A stretch of DNA of 64,000 nt from Chitinophagaceae bacterium (GTDB lineage Bacteria; Bacteroidota; Bacteroidia; Chitinophagales; Chitinophagaceae), in the NCBI GenBank assembly GCA_028288585.1, contig JAQBNL010000082.1, forward strand, positions 26,257-90,256. Direction: 5' to 3'. Position 1 is the stretch's first letter. Every line of letters starts with the position of its first letter. Position numbers and translations under genes: made by a program. The notes beneath the pieces were generated by a model. That model did no database searches and had not been told where the DNA came from. It was given only the letters and a program-made list of their open reading frames with translations. Positions 18,200 to 27,346 of the stretch are shown in pieces.

Positions 18200-19279
18200 A
18201 TGGACCTCTTTATAAATAAAGTAAGCAAGGCAACACAGGTATTGATAAGTTGCAGTTTAGTTTGTTTTATTTCTGCATTGTGTTATTCAATGTCGAAATA
18301 TTTGGATTATAAAATAGTGGCATTTATTTTACTGCTTACAGTTTCCATAGTGGCTGTTCTGTTTGATATTATTCCTGTGTTTATAACGGCAATATTGAGC
18401 GCACTTATCTGGGATTATTTTTTTATACCGCCGCATTTTACTTTGCAGGTAGGTTCTACAGAAGACTCCATCTTATTGCTGATGTATTTTGTTATAGCGC
18501 TTGTTAATGCAGCGCTAACTTATAAAATAAGGCAGATAGAAAAAATTGGCAGGGCCAAAGAAGAGAAGGCAAATACAGTTAAACTGTATGATACATTATT
18601 GAACTCGCTTTCGCATGAACTTAGAACGCCTATTGCTACTATTATTGGCGCAACAGATAACCTGCAATCAAACAATCATAATCTTACAGATAAAAATAAA
18701 GAAGAGCTTATCACTGAAATATCCAAGGCAAGTTTCCGGCTCAATCAACAGGTAGAAAATCTTTTAAGCATGTCCCGGCTTGAATCAGGATTTCTCCAGC
18801 CAAAAAAAGACTGGTGTGATATTATTGAAGTTGTTTACGATGCAGTTAAAAGAATTGAAGAAAATAATATTTCACAAAAGATAACCATAAATGTAAATCC
18901 TGATATTCCATTTTGCAAACTTGATAAAGCCATGATGGAACAAATTATTTACAACCTTGTAAACAATGCTGTTCAGTACACAAAAGAAGATAACAGGATA
19001 GATATAATTGCTCATTGCCATGCAGATGTACTGGAATTAATTGTAGAGGACAATGGAAAAGGATTTCCGGAAGATGAGATAAGTAATGTGTTCAATAAAT
19101 TTTATCGGTTAAGGAATACAAAAACAGGCGGCACCGGTTTAGGATTATCCATTGTGAAAGGATTTACCGAAGCGCTGGGAGGAACTGTTTATTTACAAAA
19201 TTTAAAAACCGGAGGTGCAAGATTCACAATTCATATTCCTGTGCAAACTTCTAATTTAAAAAATATTAAAAATGAATAA
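18200..19279 (+). CDS. KdpD-like sensor histidine kinase lacking the N-terminal KdpD/USP domains
   Basis: A 359-residue kinase. Residues ~15-110 form a four-helix DUF4118-type membrane domain with the typical WDYFFIPPHFTL loop. Then come a dimerisation helix with the phospho-acceptor His in LLNSLSHELRTPIATIIG, the N box NLVNNAVQYT, and the G boxes DNGKGFP and GGTGLGLSIV. E. coli KdpD has ~895 residues; the ATP-binding KdpD and universal-stress domains that sense K+ are absent here. It overlaps the kdpE-like gene by 8 bases, so they are translationally coupled. Its place between two kup genes suggests control of potassium uptake. Confidence 0.88.
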   Translation: MDLFINKVSKATQVLISCSLVCFISALCYSMSKYLDYKIVAFILLLTVSIVAVLFDIIPVFITAILSALIWDYFFIPPHFTLQVGSTEDSILLLMYFVIALVNAALTYKIRQIEKIGRAKEEKANTVKLYDTLLNSLSHELRTPIATIIGATDNLQSNNHNLTDKNKEELITEISKASFRLNQQVENLLSMSRLESGFLQPKKDWCDIIEVVYDAVKRIEENNISQKITINVNPDIPFCKLDKAMMEQIIYNLVNNAVQYTKEDNRIDIIAHCHADVLELIVEDNGKGFPEDEISNVFNKFYRLRNTKTGGTGLGLSIVKGFTEALGGTVYLQNLKTGGARFTIHIPVQTSNLKNIKNE

Positions 19280-19961
19280 GGCGGAGATATTAATTATAGA
19301 TGACGAGGCGCAGATCCGCAAACTGTTAGAGATAACTTTACAGAGTAATAATTACACAGTTAACCAGGCAGATAATGCAAAGAATGGATTGATAACTGCA
19401 GAGAATCATCCGCCTGATATGATCATTCTCGATCTTGGTTTGCCTGATGATGACGGGCAATCAGTTTTAAAAAAATTAAGAGAATGGTACACAAATCCCG
19501 TATTAATTCTTTCAGTAAAAAATAATGAAGAAGATATTATCAGCGCTTTGGACAATGGTGCAAATGATTACCTGGTAAAGCCTTTTCGTACAGGCGAATT
19601 GTTAGCAAGGATACGTTCCGCTTTGCGTAATTCAGCGGTAGAAGAAGGAGATACAACAATTACATGCGGCGAAATATCAATTGACCTGGAAGCAAGAACG
19701 ATCAAAAAGAATAATGAATCAATTAAACTTACTGCTACAGAATACAGGCTGCTTTCATTGCTGGCAAAAAACGAAGGGAAAGTTTTAACGCATCAATATC
19801 TTTTGCGTGAAGTATGGGGACCGGGATACATAAATCAATCGCAATATTTAAGAGTGTTCATTGCACAGCTGAGAAAAAAAATTGAAACAGATGCAAACCG
19901 GCCGGAATATATTATTACTGAATCAGGAATTGGTTACCGCTTTATAAGTAAAGAAGAATAA
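19272..19961 (+). CDS. kdpE: KdpE-like OmpR-family response regulator
   Basis: This 229-residue regulator has a receiver domain with acidic pocket D10-D11, phospho-acceptor D54 in IILDLGLPDDDG, and a conserved Lys in NDYLVKPF. An OmpR/PhoB winged helix follows (TATEYRLLSLLAKNEGKVLTHQYLLREVWG). Similarity to KdpE is strong in the YLRVFIAQLRKKIE and TESGIGYRF segments. Its partner is the overlapping kinase. No kdpFABC is present in the window, so the likely targets are the adjacent kup genes (inference). It ends 11 bases from the stop of the convergent kup copy 2. Confidence 0.88.
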   Translation: MNKAEILIIDDEAQIRKLLEITLQSNNYTVNQADNAKNGLITAENHPPDMIILDLGLPDDDGQSVLKKLREWYTNPVLILSVKNNEEDIISALDNGANDYLVKPFRTGELLARIRSALRNSAVEEGDTTITCGEISIDLEARTIKKNNESIKLTATEYRLLSLLAKNEGKVLTHQYLLREVWGPGYINQSQYLRVFIAQLRKKIETDANRPEYIITESGIGYRFISKEE

Positions 19962-19972
19962 ATTAAAACAAG

Positions 19973-21955
19973 TTATTCTTCATCAGGATAGATACGGTTA
20001 AGTTTAAGTTTGCTTACAGGTGCTACTATCAGCGGGAATTTTTCAACAGTTACATTGCTTTGCTCAAGACCAAAACCTCTTTCTTCACTAAGACTTTTAT
20101 CTTTTATCCAGAAATGTAATTTCATTATTACCTTCTCAAAAAACGGTAATTCATTGTCCCGTGATAAGAATTTTTCCATAACAATAAACTGAAAATCACC
20201 TACCACATTATTTCGTTGCAGGCTTTCATAACGGCTGGTAATATTTACCTCCCTGTTGCTAACCATATTTTCTACCACATGCCTGAACATTAAATTAATG
20301 TGTGGCTCCATCCTGAAACCTAACCGGAATTCAATTCTTATAACTTCATTCGGAATAATTACATCTACAGAATATTCTGATGTGAACGGATCATCCTGCG
20401 TATCCACATGAACAAACCAATAAATATCTGCACGCTTTGGTTTCCTGTTTAAAATAGAATAAATGATCTTATGTTCTATTTCTTTTGGATTATTGGCACT
20501 GGTTAAATAAACAAGGTGGGTTGCATATTTAGGGATAGAATTATCATTACTAAGTTCCTGCAGCATCGGCAGGTATTGCTCCAGCCGTACAAATTCAATA
20601 TACCTGTTCTTAACTTTTCTTGCCCTGTACCATAAATACATCATTGTAAACATAAACATGGCAACAATTGTTGTAATATAACCACCATGTGTAAATTTTA
20701 ATAAAAGCGCAATAAGAAAAGCAATTTCGATAATACCGTATACCAATAAAAAGAGGTAGATGAGCCATGACCGTACCCTGTGTATCACCATATAATTAGC
20801 ATACAAAACTGTTGTAGCCAACATCGTTATAATTATTGCCAGTCCGTACGCAGCTTCCATCCTGGCAACAGTTTGAAAATAGAGAACAACAGTAACACAG
20901 CCAATAAACATCATAGTATTTATTCCGGGAATAAACAATTGCCCTCTTTCTTCTGATGGATATTTTATTTTAAGTTTTGGCCAAAGATTTAACCGCATAG
21001 CTTCACTGATGAGTGTAAAAGAACCTGAAACCATTGCCTGGCTTGCGATAATAGCTGCTATGGTTGCAATAGCCACACCCACAAGCACAAACCATTCGGG
21101 CATAAGATCAAAAAAAGCATTGATGTGCAACTGGGCTTTTACATCGTCTGATATTATTAATCCTTTTCTATTTGCCAGCAGGTATGCACCCTGGCCTATG
21201 TAATTTAAAAGCAGGCACGCTTTTACAAATATCCATGATACACGTATGTTGCCGCGGCCGCAGTGCCCAAGATCGCTATACAATGCTTCCGCACCTGTTG
21301 TACATAAAAATACTGCGCCCAATAGCCAGAAGCCGGAAGGATAAATAGATAAAAAATTAATAGCGTAATAGGGATTAAAAGCTTTGAATATGCTCAGATC
21401 ATCCATTACGTGAGCAGCGCCCAATACAGCTAACATAGAAAACCATATAAACATTACCGGACCAAACATCTTACCTATTGAGGCCGTGCCGAATTGCTGT
21501 AAAAAAAAGAACAGGGCTATTATAGCCAGTACTATCATCACGATAGTATTGGTATGGATATTTTCTAAAAAAGGCATTTCACGCAAACCTTCAATAGCAG
21601 ATGTTATGGATATTGGCGGTGTAATGATGCCATCTGCAAGTAAGGCAGCGCCACCTACCATGGCGGGATAAACAAGCCATTTATACCTGCGCCGCACCAA
21701 TGCATACAATGCAAAAGTTCCGCCTTCACCCCTGTTATCTGCACGCAATACCATTATTACATACTTAACAGTTGTTTGCAATGTGATCGTCCATATAATG
21801 CAGGAAAGGCTGCCAATAATTAATGTATCGGATATTAACCTGTTATGAATAATGGCGTTGAAAACGTAGAGGGGGGATGTTCCTATATCTCCGTAAATAA
21901 TTCCTAAGGCAATAAGTAAACCGGCTCCGGTTACTTTATTGAGGTTTTTTCTCAC
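19973..21955 (-). CDS. kup: KUP family potassium uptake protein (copy 2)
   Basis: A 660-residue paralogue of copy 1 with the same GTG start, GIIYGDIGTSPLYV signature, ~12 helices and C-terminal soluble domain. By eye the last ~210 residues differ from copy 1 at only about a dozen positions, while the membrane region differs at many more (for example around residues 270-290). It converges on the kdpE-like gene. Two copies with different membrane parts may serve different K+ or pH ranges. Confidence 0.93.
   Translation of the reverse strand: MRKNLNKVTGAGLLIALGIIYGDIGTSPLYVFNAIIHNRLISDTLIIGSLSCIIWTITLQTTVKYVIMVLRADNRGEGGTFALYALVRRRYKWLVYPAMVGGAALLADGIITPPISITSAIEGLREMPFLENIHTNTIVMIVLAIIALFFFLQQFGTASIGKMFGPVMFIWFSMLAVLGAAHVMDDLSIFKAFNPYYAINFLSIYPSGFWLLGAVFLCTTGAEALYSDLGHCGRGNIRVSWIFVKACLLLNYIGQGAYLLANRKGLIISDDVKAQLHINAFFDLMPEWFVLVGVAIATIAAIIASQAMVSGSFTLISEAMRLNLWPKLKIKYPSEERGQLFIPGINTMMFIGCVTVVLYFQTVARMEAAYGLAIIITMLATTVLYANYMVIHRVRSWLIYLFLLVYGIIEIAFLIALLLKFTHGGYITTIVAMFMFTMMYLWYRARKVKNRYIEFVRLEQYLPMLQELSNDNSIPKYATHLVYLTSANNPKEIEHKIIYSILNRKPKRADIYWFVHVDTQDDPFTSEYSVDVIIPNEVIRIEFRLGFRMEPHINLMFRHVVENMVSNREVNITSRYESLQRNNVVGDFQFIVMEKFLSRDNELPFFEKVIMKLHFWIKDKSLSEERGFGLEQSNVTVEKFPLIVAPVSKLKLNRIYPDEE
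21861..21940 (-). repeat. 80-base identical segment shared by the two kup genes (copy 2)
   Basis: Identical to 17931-18010, near the 5' end of the second kup gene. Same orientation, 3930 bases apart. Confidence 0.9.
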
Positions 21956-22025
21956 AAATAATTTTTATGTTCTTCTACAACGAAATTTTATTTGCCGGTA
22001 ATATTCCGACATAAAAAATATTAGA

Positions 22026-22033
22026 CAAATGTA
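22026..22033 (-). promoter_or_regulatory. Possible -7 element for kup copy 2
   Basis: On the minus strand this reads TACATTTG, matching TAnnTTTG, about 70 bases upstream of the kup GTG start. A -33 partner is not obvious. Confidence 0.3.
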
Positions 22034-22067
22034 GACGATTTTAAAATATTGTTGAGTGCTAATTTAC

Positions 22068-23525
22068 TTATGAATTGGCAGAAGGAATGGTAAAATAAAA
22101 AGCAGAGCCTTTATCTATTTCACTTTCAACCCACATGCTGCCACCATGGCGTTTAATAATCTCTGAAGATATATACAAACCTATGCCTGAGCCTGAAAAC
22201 GTGGAGGCCAAACCCCGCACACGAAAAAAGCGTGTGAATACTTTATCAAGATCATCTTCGGGAATACCTATACCATGATCGGTGACACTTATCAGTATCT
22301 CTTTATTTTTTATACTTGTATCTATCGTTACTTTTTTCCCGTTGGGAGAATATTTTATGGCATTGGTAAGAATATTTATAACCACCTGTTCAAGCCTGTC
22401 TCTATCTGCCCTTACCATTAATTTTTTATTGTTTGCGTTAAGAATTAATTGGTGGTTAGTGCTTGTTTGCTGAATATTCTCAATAACGTCTTCAAGAAAC
22501 GGAGTAAGATCGAAGTTGGTTCTGTTTAATTCAAGTGCACCCGTTTGTATTTTAGATACATCGAGCAGATCGGAAATAAGATTGGTTAATCTATTTACCT
22601 GGTTTAATGTTTTATTTACAAAATCAATGTTAGTATCCCCATGCATTTTATGCTCCAGTATCTGCAGGTTTGCTTTAATAACCGTTAAGGGTGTTTTTAA
22701 TTCATGGCTTGCCATTGCCATAAATTCATCTTTGTAATGATTTAACTCCTGCAGCCTTTCGGTGAATAGTTGCCGCTGCTTTTCTATCTCTGCTTTCTCC
22801 GTAATATCTCTTGCAACTTTTGATGCACCTATCACTTTTCCATTCTTATCTTTTACAGGCGAAACCGTTAAAGAAATATTTACTTCCCTGCCATCCTTTG
22901 TTCTTCTTATGGTTTCAAAATGGCTAATTCTTTCGCCTTTACGTATCTTATTAATTATTTCTGTTTCTTCGCTCAACCTGTCTCCCGGAATAATAATAGA
23001 AATATGTTTCCCTATGGCTTCAGTTTGATCATAGCCGAATATTTTTTCTGCACCGTGATTCCAGCTTGCAATAATTCCGTCGAGACCCTTGCTTACAATA
23101 GCATCATCTGATGAATCAATGATAGCTGCCAGCATAGCTTGCTTTTGTTCTGCACTTTTTAGCGCAGTAATGTCCCGGGCAATTTTGGATGCGCCAATAA
23201 TATTTTCTTTATTATCCTTAATCGGAGAAATAGTTATAGCCGCCAGGAACCGTGTTCCATCTTTCTTTCTGCGAACAGTTTCATAATGATTTATCTTCTC
23301 CCCCTTTTTTATTTTTGAGATGATTGTATGTTCTTCTGTAATTAGCTCATCAGGAATAATAAGCGATATATTCTTACCAACAGCTTCCTCAGCAGTATAA
23401 CCAAAAATAGTTTCAGCAGCAGGGTTCCAGCTGGTGATAGTACCATTAAGATTTTTACTGATAATAGCATCTTCTGAAGAAAGAACTATAGCAGAAAGCC
23501 GGGCAAGGTCTTCTAATGTATCCAT
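22068..23525 (-). CDS. PAS-PAS sensor histidine kinase
   Basis: A 485-residue soluble kinase with no membrane segment. It has two tandem PAS domains with PAC tails (about residues 8-125 and 130-250), which share the patterns SWN-AE-IFGY and IGASK-ARDIT and look internally duplicated. They are followed by a short coiled linker, the H-box MASHELKTPLTVIKAN, the N box NILTNAIKYSP, and the G boxes DHGIGIP and GSGIGLYIS. No response regulator is adjacent; it follows the cyclophilin gene by 17 bases. The input signal is unknown, and PAS sequences do not reveal a cofactor. Confidence 0.88.
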   Translation of the reverse strand: MDTLEDLARLSAIVLSSEDAIISKNLNGTITSWNPAAETIFGYTAEEAVGKNISLIIPDELITEEHTIISKIKKGEKINHYETVRRKKDGTRFLAAITISPIKDNKENIIGASKIARDITALKSAEQKQAMLAAIIDSSDDAIVSKGLDGIIASWNHGAEKIFGYDQTEAIGKHISIIIPGDRLSEETEIINKIRKGERISHFETIRRTKDGREVNISLTVSPVKDKNGKVIGASKVARDITEKAEIEKQRQLFTERLQELNHYKDEFMAMASHELKTPLTVIKANLQILEHKMHGDTNIDFVNKTLNQVNRLTNLISDLLDVSKIQTGALELNRTNFDLTPFLEDVIENIQQTSTNHQLILNANNKKLMVRADRDRLEQVVINILTNAIKYSPNGKKVTIDTSIKNKEILISVTDHGIGIPEDDLDKVFTRFFRVRGLASTFSGSGIGLYISSEIIKRHGGSMWVESEIDKGSAFYFTIPSANS

Positions 23526-23542
23526 TTACCTTTTTAAAAAAA

Positions 23543-24133
23543 TTATAATCTTTTAATATTAATAATCTTTACTGGGGGATCGAATGATTCTTCATAATCG
23601 GATTGTTGGTGTATTTTTCTAACAATATCCATGCCTTTAATCACTTTGCCGAATGCAGCAAAACCCTGTTTATCGGCATTAGCAAGTCCGCCATAATCAT
23701 AGACCGGCTGATCTCCTACACAAATGAAGAACTCGGAGCTGGCAGTTCCGGGCGTTGTTCTGGCTAAAGATATAATTCCATCTTTATGCAAAATCCCGGT
23801 TTTATTAGTTGGCTCATGGGGAATCCCGGGCAAACTAATTCCCTTTTTATAATTGGTTTGCCATATACCTCCCTGTATTAATTCTGATTTAAACGATGCA
23901 GATGGCTGGTTCTCTTTTTTTAGCACTCGGTAAAAAGAACTGTTATTGTAAAATCCTGAATCAACATAAGATAAAAAAGCAGCTACACTTTTGGGGGCCT
24001 GCTCTGGGTATAACTCAACTTCTATATCACCAAATGTTGTTTCAATTAATACATGAGGGTTTTTATATTTTGGATGGGAACAGGAAACCAATAAATAAAA
24101 TAACGCCGGTACAAAAAGTAATTTGGTTTTCAT
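23543..24133 (-). CDS. Cyclophilin-type peptidyl-prolyl isomerase lipoprotein
   Basis: A 196-residue protein with a lipoprotein signal (YLLVSCSHP). The cyclophilin fold is shown by IETTFGDIEVELYPEQAPKSVAAFL, FYRVLK, IQGG, SLARTTPGTASSEFFIC and FAAFGKVIKGMDIV. It probably speeds proline isomerisation in the periplasm during folding of exported proteins. It sits in a leftward run with CAP and DUF922 secreted proteins, consistent with an envelope role. The basic Arg of the active site is retained in FYRV. Confidence 0.9.
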   Translation of the reverse strand: MKTKLLFVPALFYLLVSCSHPKYKNPHVLIETTFGDIEVELYPEQAPKSVAAFLSYVDSGFYNNSSFYRVLKKENQPSASFKSELIQGGIWQTNYKKGISLPGIPHEPTNKTGILHKDGIISLARTTPGTASSEFFICVGDQPVYDYGGLANADKQGFAAFGKVIKGMDIVRKIHQQSDYEESFDPPVKIINIKRL

Positions 24134-24164
24134 TAGATTATCAATAATACAAAACTACTTTAAG

Positions 24165-24902
24165 CTATTTAAATTCCTGTACATAGCAATATGCAATGTC
24201 CTGTACTTTGCCGGGCAATTCATAAACAGCTACATGCTTTATTTTTTCATTAAGCAGATTTTTACGATGGCCCCTGTCGGGGATGCCCTCATCTATCAGC
24301 AGGTCTACAATTGCATCCCTGACATCTTTATAACCAAGAGAGAGATTTTCAAAGTAAGGAAGCGATGAGTGTTCAAAAACATTTTTCTTAGCCATTAATA
24401 ATCCATATTGTTTTGCATCGGTATACATTACAGGATTTATGGTTAGAGGATTTAATGGTTTCATCTTTTTTAATATAACAACCAGTTCCCTGGCAGCTAC
24501 TTTTACTTCATCATCCACATCATTTTTCTGCAAATAACCTTCAACGTAAGTACAATACTTCGCAGGGTTTGTTCTTAGATTATTTATTTCATTTATCATT
24601 TCCTGTTCACGGCTGGTTAAGACAGCATTTGTAATTTCTGAATTATTAACGGGCTTATTGGGAACTAAAGTGACGGCAGTTTTATTTACGGGTTTAACAG
24701 GTGGTGTAAATTTTTTAGCTGTAACAACCGGTTTACTTTTTATAGGTGCTTTGGCCTTTGTAACAGCGGTATTCGTTTTAACAGGTACCTTTGATTTATT
24801 AGGAACAACAGCCTTTTTTACCGGTGCTTTTTTAGCCTGTGAATAGGATTGGCCGGGACTAAAAGCAACCAGCAGCATAAGAAGCAATATATTTTTTTTC
24901 AT
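24165..24902 (-). CDS. Secreted CAP (SCP/PR1-like) domain protein
   Basis: This 245-residue protein has a signal peptide (LLLMLLVAFSPGQSYSQA) and a ~70-residue Lys/Pro/Val/Ala-rich linker made of degenerate KAPVKK- and KPVVTAKK-like words. The CAP domain starts at EQEMINEINNLRTNPAKY and ends with GHRKNLLNEKIKHVAV; the family His/Glu set appears as His in EHSS and GHRKNLL. CAP proteins are secreted with varied roles. The basic linker may bind murein or other anionic polymers (inference). It lies 2 bases downstream of the DUF922 gene, hence the same operon. Confidence 0.87.
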   Translation of the reverse strand: MKKNILLLMLLVAFSPGQSYSQAKKAPVKKAVVPNKSKVPVKTNTAVTKAKAPIKSKPVVTAKKFTPPVKPVNKTAVTLVPNKPVNNSEITNAVLTSREQEMINEINNLRTNPAKYCTYVEGYLQKNDVDDEVKVAARELVVILKKMKPLNPLTINPVMYTDAKQYGLLMAKKNVFEHSSLPYFENLSLGYKDVRDAIVDLLIDEGIPDRGHRKNLLNEKIKHVAVYELPGKVQDIAYCYVQEFK

Positions 24903-24904
24903 AA

Positions 24905-25435
24905 TTATTTCAGGTTGATAGTTGTTGTATTACCTGTATATTTTTCCAATTCAATTAACAGATTTGCTATTTTAATATTCCATTTATCCTGTTCCTGTAC
25001 ATTTTGCCCATAGGTAGTTTGCTGATCATATTCCATATTCATAGCTCTTCGCTGCTCAGCAACATCTCTGAAAATAGCCCTTGTTGTAGTGGCAAACATA
25101 TCTGCAGATGATATTGTTTCAGAAACTCTTTTTAAAAAAAGCCGCTTATGATATTCAGCAATATCAAAATGCAATTGCTCATGTTCTATACTTTTAATAT
25201 TTACCCTGTTCAACCATGAGCTGCAGGGAAAAAAATAGGTTAAGGTATTTATTATTACAGAGCCGTCTTGAGGTAAAACTTTATATCCCGATTTTATCAT
25301 TGTAAAAGCAATCATTGTTTTACCGGTATCGGCCATACCTCTAAAATCAGCGGGAGCTAATTTCTTTGTTGAAGACCATAGGATGGTATCGCAGCCTGGT
25401 TGCGCTGAACAATTAATTATTGATATCACTAGCAA
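24905..25435 (-). CDS. DUF922-type secreted putative zinc-dependent protease
   Basis: The ~176-residue product has a zincin-like motif EHEQLHFDIAEYHKR, as in DUF922/COG5661 predicted secreted Zn proteases. The start is uncertain: the frame is open back to a TAA near 25503 but contains no ATG. Translating upstream of the TTG at 25435 gives KLTAIKYIVTILLVISIINC, which completes a signal or lipoprotein peptide. The true start is therefore probably a non-ATG codon upstream, or the sequence has a small error. The downstream CAP gene begins 2 bases after its stop. Confidence 0.72.
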   Translation of the reverse strand: MLVISIINCSAQPGCDTILWSSTKKLAPADFRGMADTGKTMIAFTMIKSGYKVLPQDGSVIINTLTYFFPCSSWLNRVNIKSIEHEQLHFDIAEYHKRLFLKRVSETISSADMFATTTRAIFRDVAEQRRAMNMEYDQQTTYGQNVQEQDKWNIKIANLLIELEKYTGNTTTINLK

Positions 25436-25543
25436 TATGGTTACTATGTATTTGATGGCAGTTAGTTTGAAGATTTTTGATATCGTAAGGTAAAAATAAT
25501 TTTACAATACTTTTAAATAGCCCCGTCATTTATCTTAATAATC

Positions 25544-25774
25544 TCATCTGCTTTTTTTATCGTAGTTGCCTTTTAAAGCATACCATCCAAAAATGGTTAA
25601 GCCAACAGCAATAGGTAAAAAGACAAGAAGTATAATTATCCAGGGAATGGGATTACTGATGTCGCCCTTTGTATGACCATTTATATTATCAATGGCGCTT
25701 ATCATCAACATGATAAATAAAACAGGACCGATAAGCATCCATATAATTCCGAGATTACGCTTTAGGTTATCCAT
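25544..25774 (-). CDS. Small two-helix membrane protein
   Basis: The 76-residue product has two hydrophobic stretches (about residues 10-28 and 43-66) and a charged C-terminus. I do not recognise a family. Its ATG overlaps the stop of the MFS gene by 8 bases (ATGGATAA), so it is translationally coupled to that transporter and may be an accessory subunit (inference). Confidence 0.65.
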   Translation of the reverse strand: MDNLKRNLGIIWMLIGPVLFIMLMISAIDNINGHTKGDISNPIPWIIILLVFLPIAVGLTIFGWYALKGNYDKKSR

Positions 25775-27245
25775 GTTTTGAATTTAATTTGTTTGATAAA
25801 TACAAACTTCCGATAATAAAACACAGCGCTGCAACACCAATGGGATACCACAAACCCGATAATGCATTCGTGCCGGGTAATGTTGTTATCAATGTTGCAA
25901 TAAACGGAACTAATCCTCCAAACACTCCGTTACCAATGTGGTATGGTAATGACATAGAAGTATAGCGAATTTTAGTCGGAAAGAGTTCTACCAAGAACGC
26001 TGCAATAGGCCCATACACCATGGTAACGAAAAGCACCATTACAAAAACCAACACTATTATTTTCGCTTTTGAATCTTGCCCAAGCGTTATTTGCCAATTA
26101 GGACTTCTTTTTATAGGTGATGAAATTTTTGATGCACTTTTTAAAACCGTGCCGTCAGTAAATTCAATCGTATTCCGTGGATATTGGCCATTAGCGCTAA
26201 CATAGTTCCATGTTTCGGAAAACGGTTCCATCGCCGTCACTTCTTTTTTTGTTACATCAGCTTCCTTATATATCTCATTAAATATTGGCCTGTAAAACAA
26301 CACACCCAACAGCATACCTGCCATCATGATATTTTTTCTTCCCCATTTATCACTTAGCCATCCAAACAAAACAAAAAAAGGAGTTGCCATGGCTAATGCA
26401 ATAAGTATAATGATATTCCCCTGCTCATAATCGATGTTGCATTTGGTAAGAATAAAATTTTGTGCATAGAACTGGCTGGTGTACCAGATAACGCCCTGCC
26501 CCATTGTTGCTCCAAATAATGCCAGTAACACCATTTTAAAGTTTTCTCTTTTTCCAAAACTTTCTTTCAAAGGATTGGCAGATGTTTTTCCCTCGCTTTT
26601 TAATTTTGTAAACATTGGCGACTCTTTCATCTTGAGCCGGATGATGATAGAAACAATAACCAACACAATGGAGAGCAAAAAAGGATAACGCCATCCATTG
26701 CCATTTGTAAATTCATCTACACCAACTAAACGGCGAATACCAAGGATTACGCCCAAAGAAAGAAAGAGACCTAATGTTGCCGTGGTTTGTATCCAGCTTG
26801 TATAAAAACCTCTCCTGTTTGGCGGCGCATGTTCTGCCACATAGGTTGCTGCGCCACCATATTCGCCGCCCAAAGCAAGGCCCTGTAACAACCGAAGCAT
26901 AAGAACAAGAAATGGCGCCCAGCCTCCAATAGTTGCATAAGAAGGAACGCAACCAATTAAAAATGTTGCACCACCCATTAAAACGAGCGTTAATAAAAAA
27001 GTATATTTTCTGCCGATGATGTCGCCTAGTCGTCCAAAAAATATTGCACCGAAAGGGCGAACAATAAAACCAGCGGCAAAGGTCGCAAGGGTTGATAATA
27101 ATGCAGCAGTAGGATTTTCAGCAGGAAAGAATTTTTGTGCAATAATGGTTGAGAGACTACCGAAGATGTAGAAGTCGTACCACTCTATCAGTGTTCCTAC
27201 TGAGGAAGCAGTTATTACTTTCCAGATCCCTTTTGCTGATTGCAT
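25767..27245 (-). CDS. MFS transporter, metabolite:H+ symporter (ProP-like) family
   Basis: A 492-residue, 12-helix carrier of the MHS subfamily. It opens with GTLIEWYDFYIFGSLS and has the MFS motif GRLGDIIGRKYT between helices 2 and 3, plus RLLQGLALGGEYGGAATYVAEHAP, diagnostic for the ProP/KgtP/ShiA group. A ~90-residue insert lies between helices 8 and 9 (about 300-390) and is longer than in E. coli ProP. Likely substrates are organic acids or osmolytes; the sequence does not decide. It is coupled to a small membrane protein gene downstream. Confidence 0.9.
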   Translation of the reverse strand: MQSAKGIWKVITASSVGTLIEWYDFYIFGSLSTIIAQKFFPAENPTAALLSTLATFAAGFIVRPFGAIFFGRLGDIIGRKYTFLLTLVLMGGATFLIGCVPSYATIGGWAPFLVLMLRLLQGLALGGEYGGAATYVAEHAPPNRRGFYTSWIQTTATLGLFLSLGVILGIRRLVGVDEFTNGNGWRYPFLLSIVLVIVSIIIRLKMKESPMFTKLKSEGKTSANPLKESFGKRENFKMVLLALFGATMGQGVIWYTSQFYAQNFILTKCNIDYEQGNIIILIALAMATPFFVLFGWLSDKWGRKNIMMAGMLLGVLFYRPIFNEIYKEADVTKKEVTAMEPFSETWNYVSANGQYPRNTIEFTDGTVLKSASKISSPIKRSPNWQITLGQDSKAKIIVLVFVMVLFVTMVYGPIAAFLVELFPTKIRYTSMSLPYHIGNGVFGGLVPFIATLITTLPGTNALSGLWYPIGVAALCFIIGSLYLSNKLNSKHG

Positions 27246-27346
27246 GGTTAAATGTAAGGATGAAAATAATTATTTTGTGATTATATGTTCCAGAGGAACA
27301 TTTTGCAGGTAGAATAAATTATTCCGATGGAACACAAGTTTATATA

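Noticed and set aside
22800..23500. Possible recent DNA duplication of the two PAS domains
   Set aside because: Protein similarity is clear but nucleotide identity is patchy; tandem PAS repeats are common and old.
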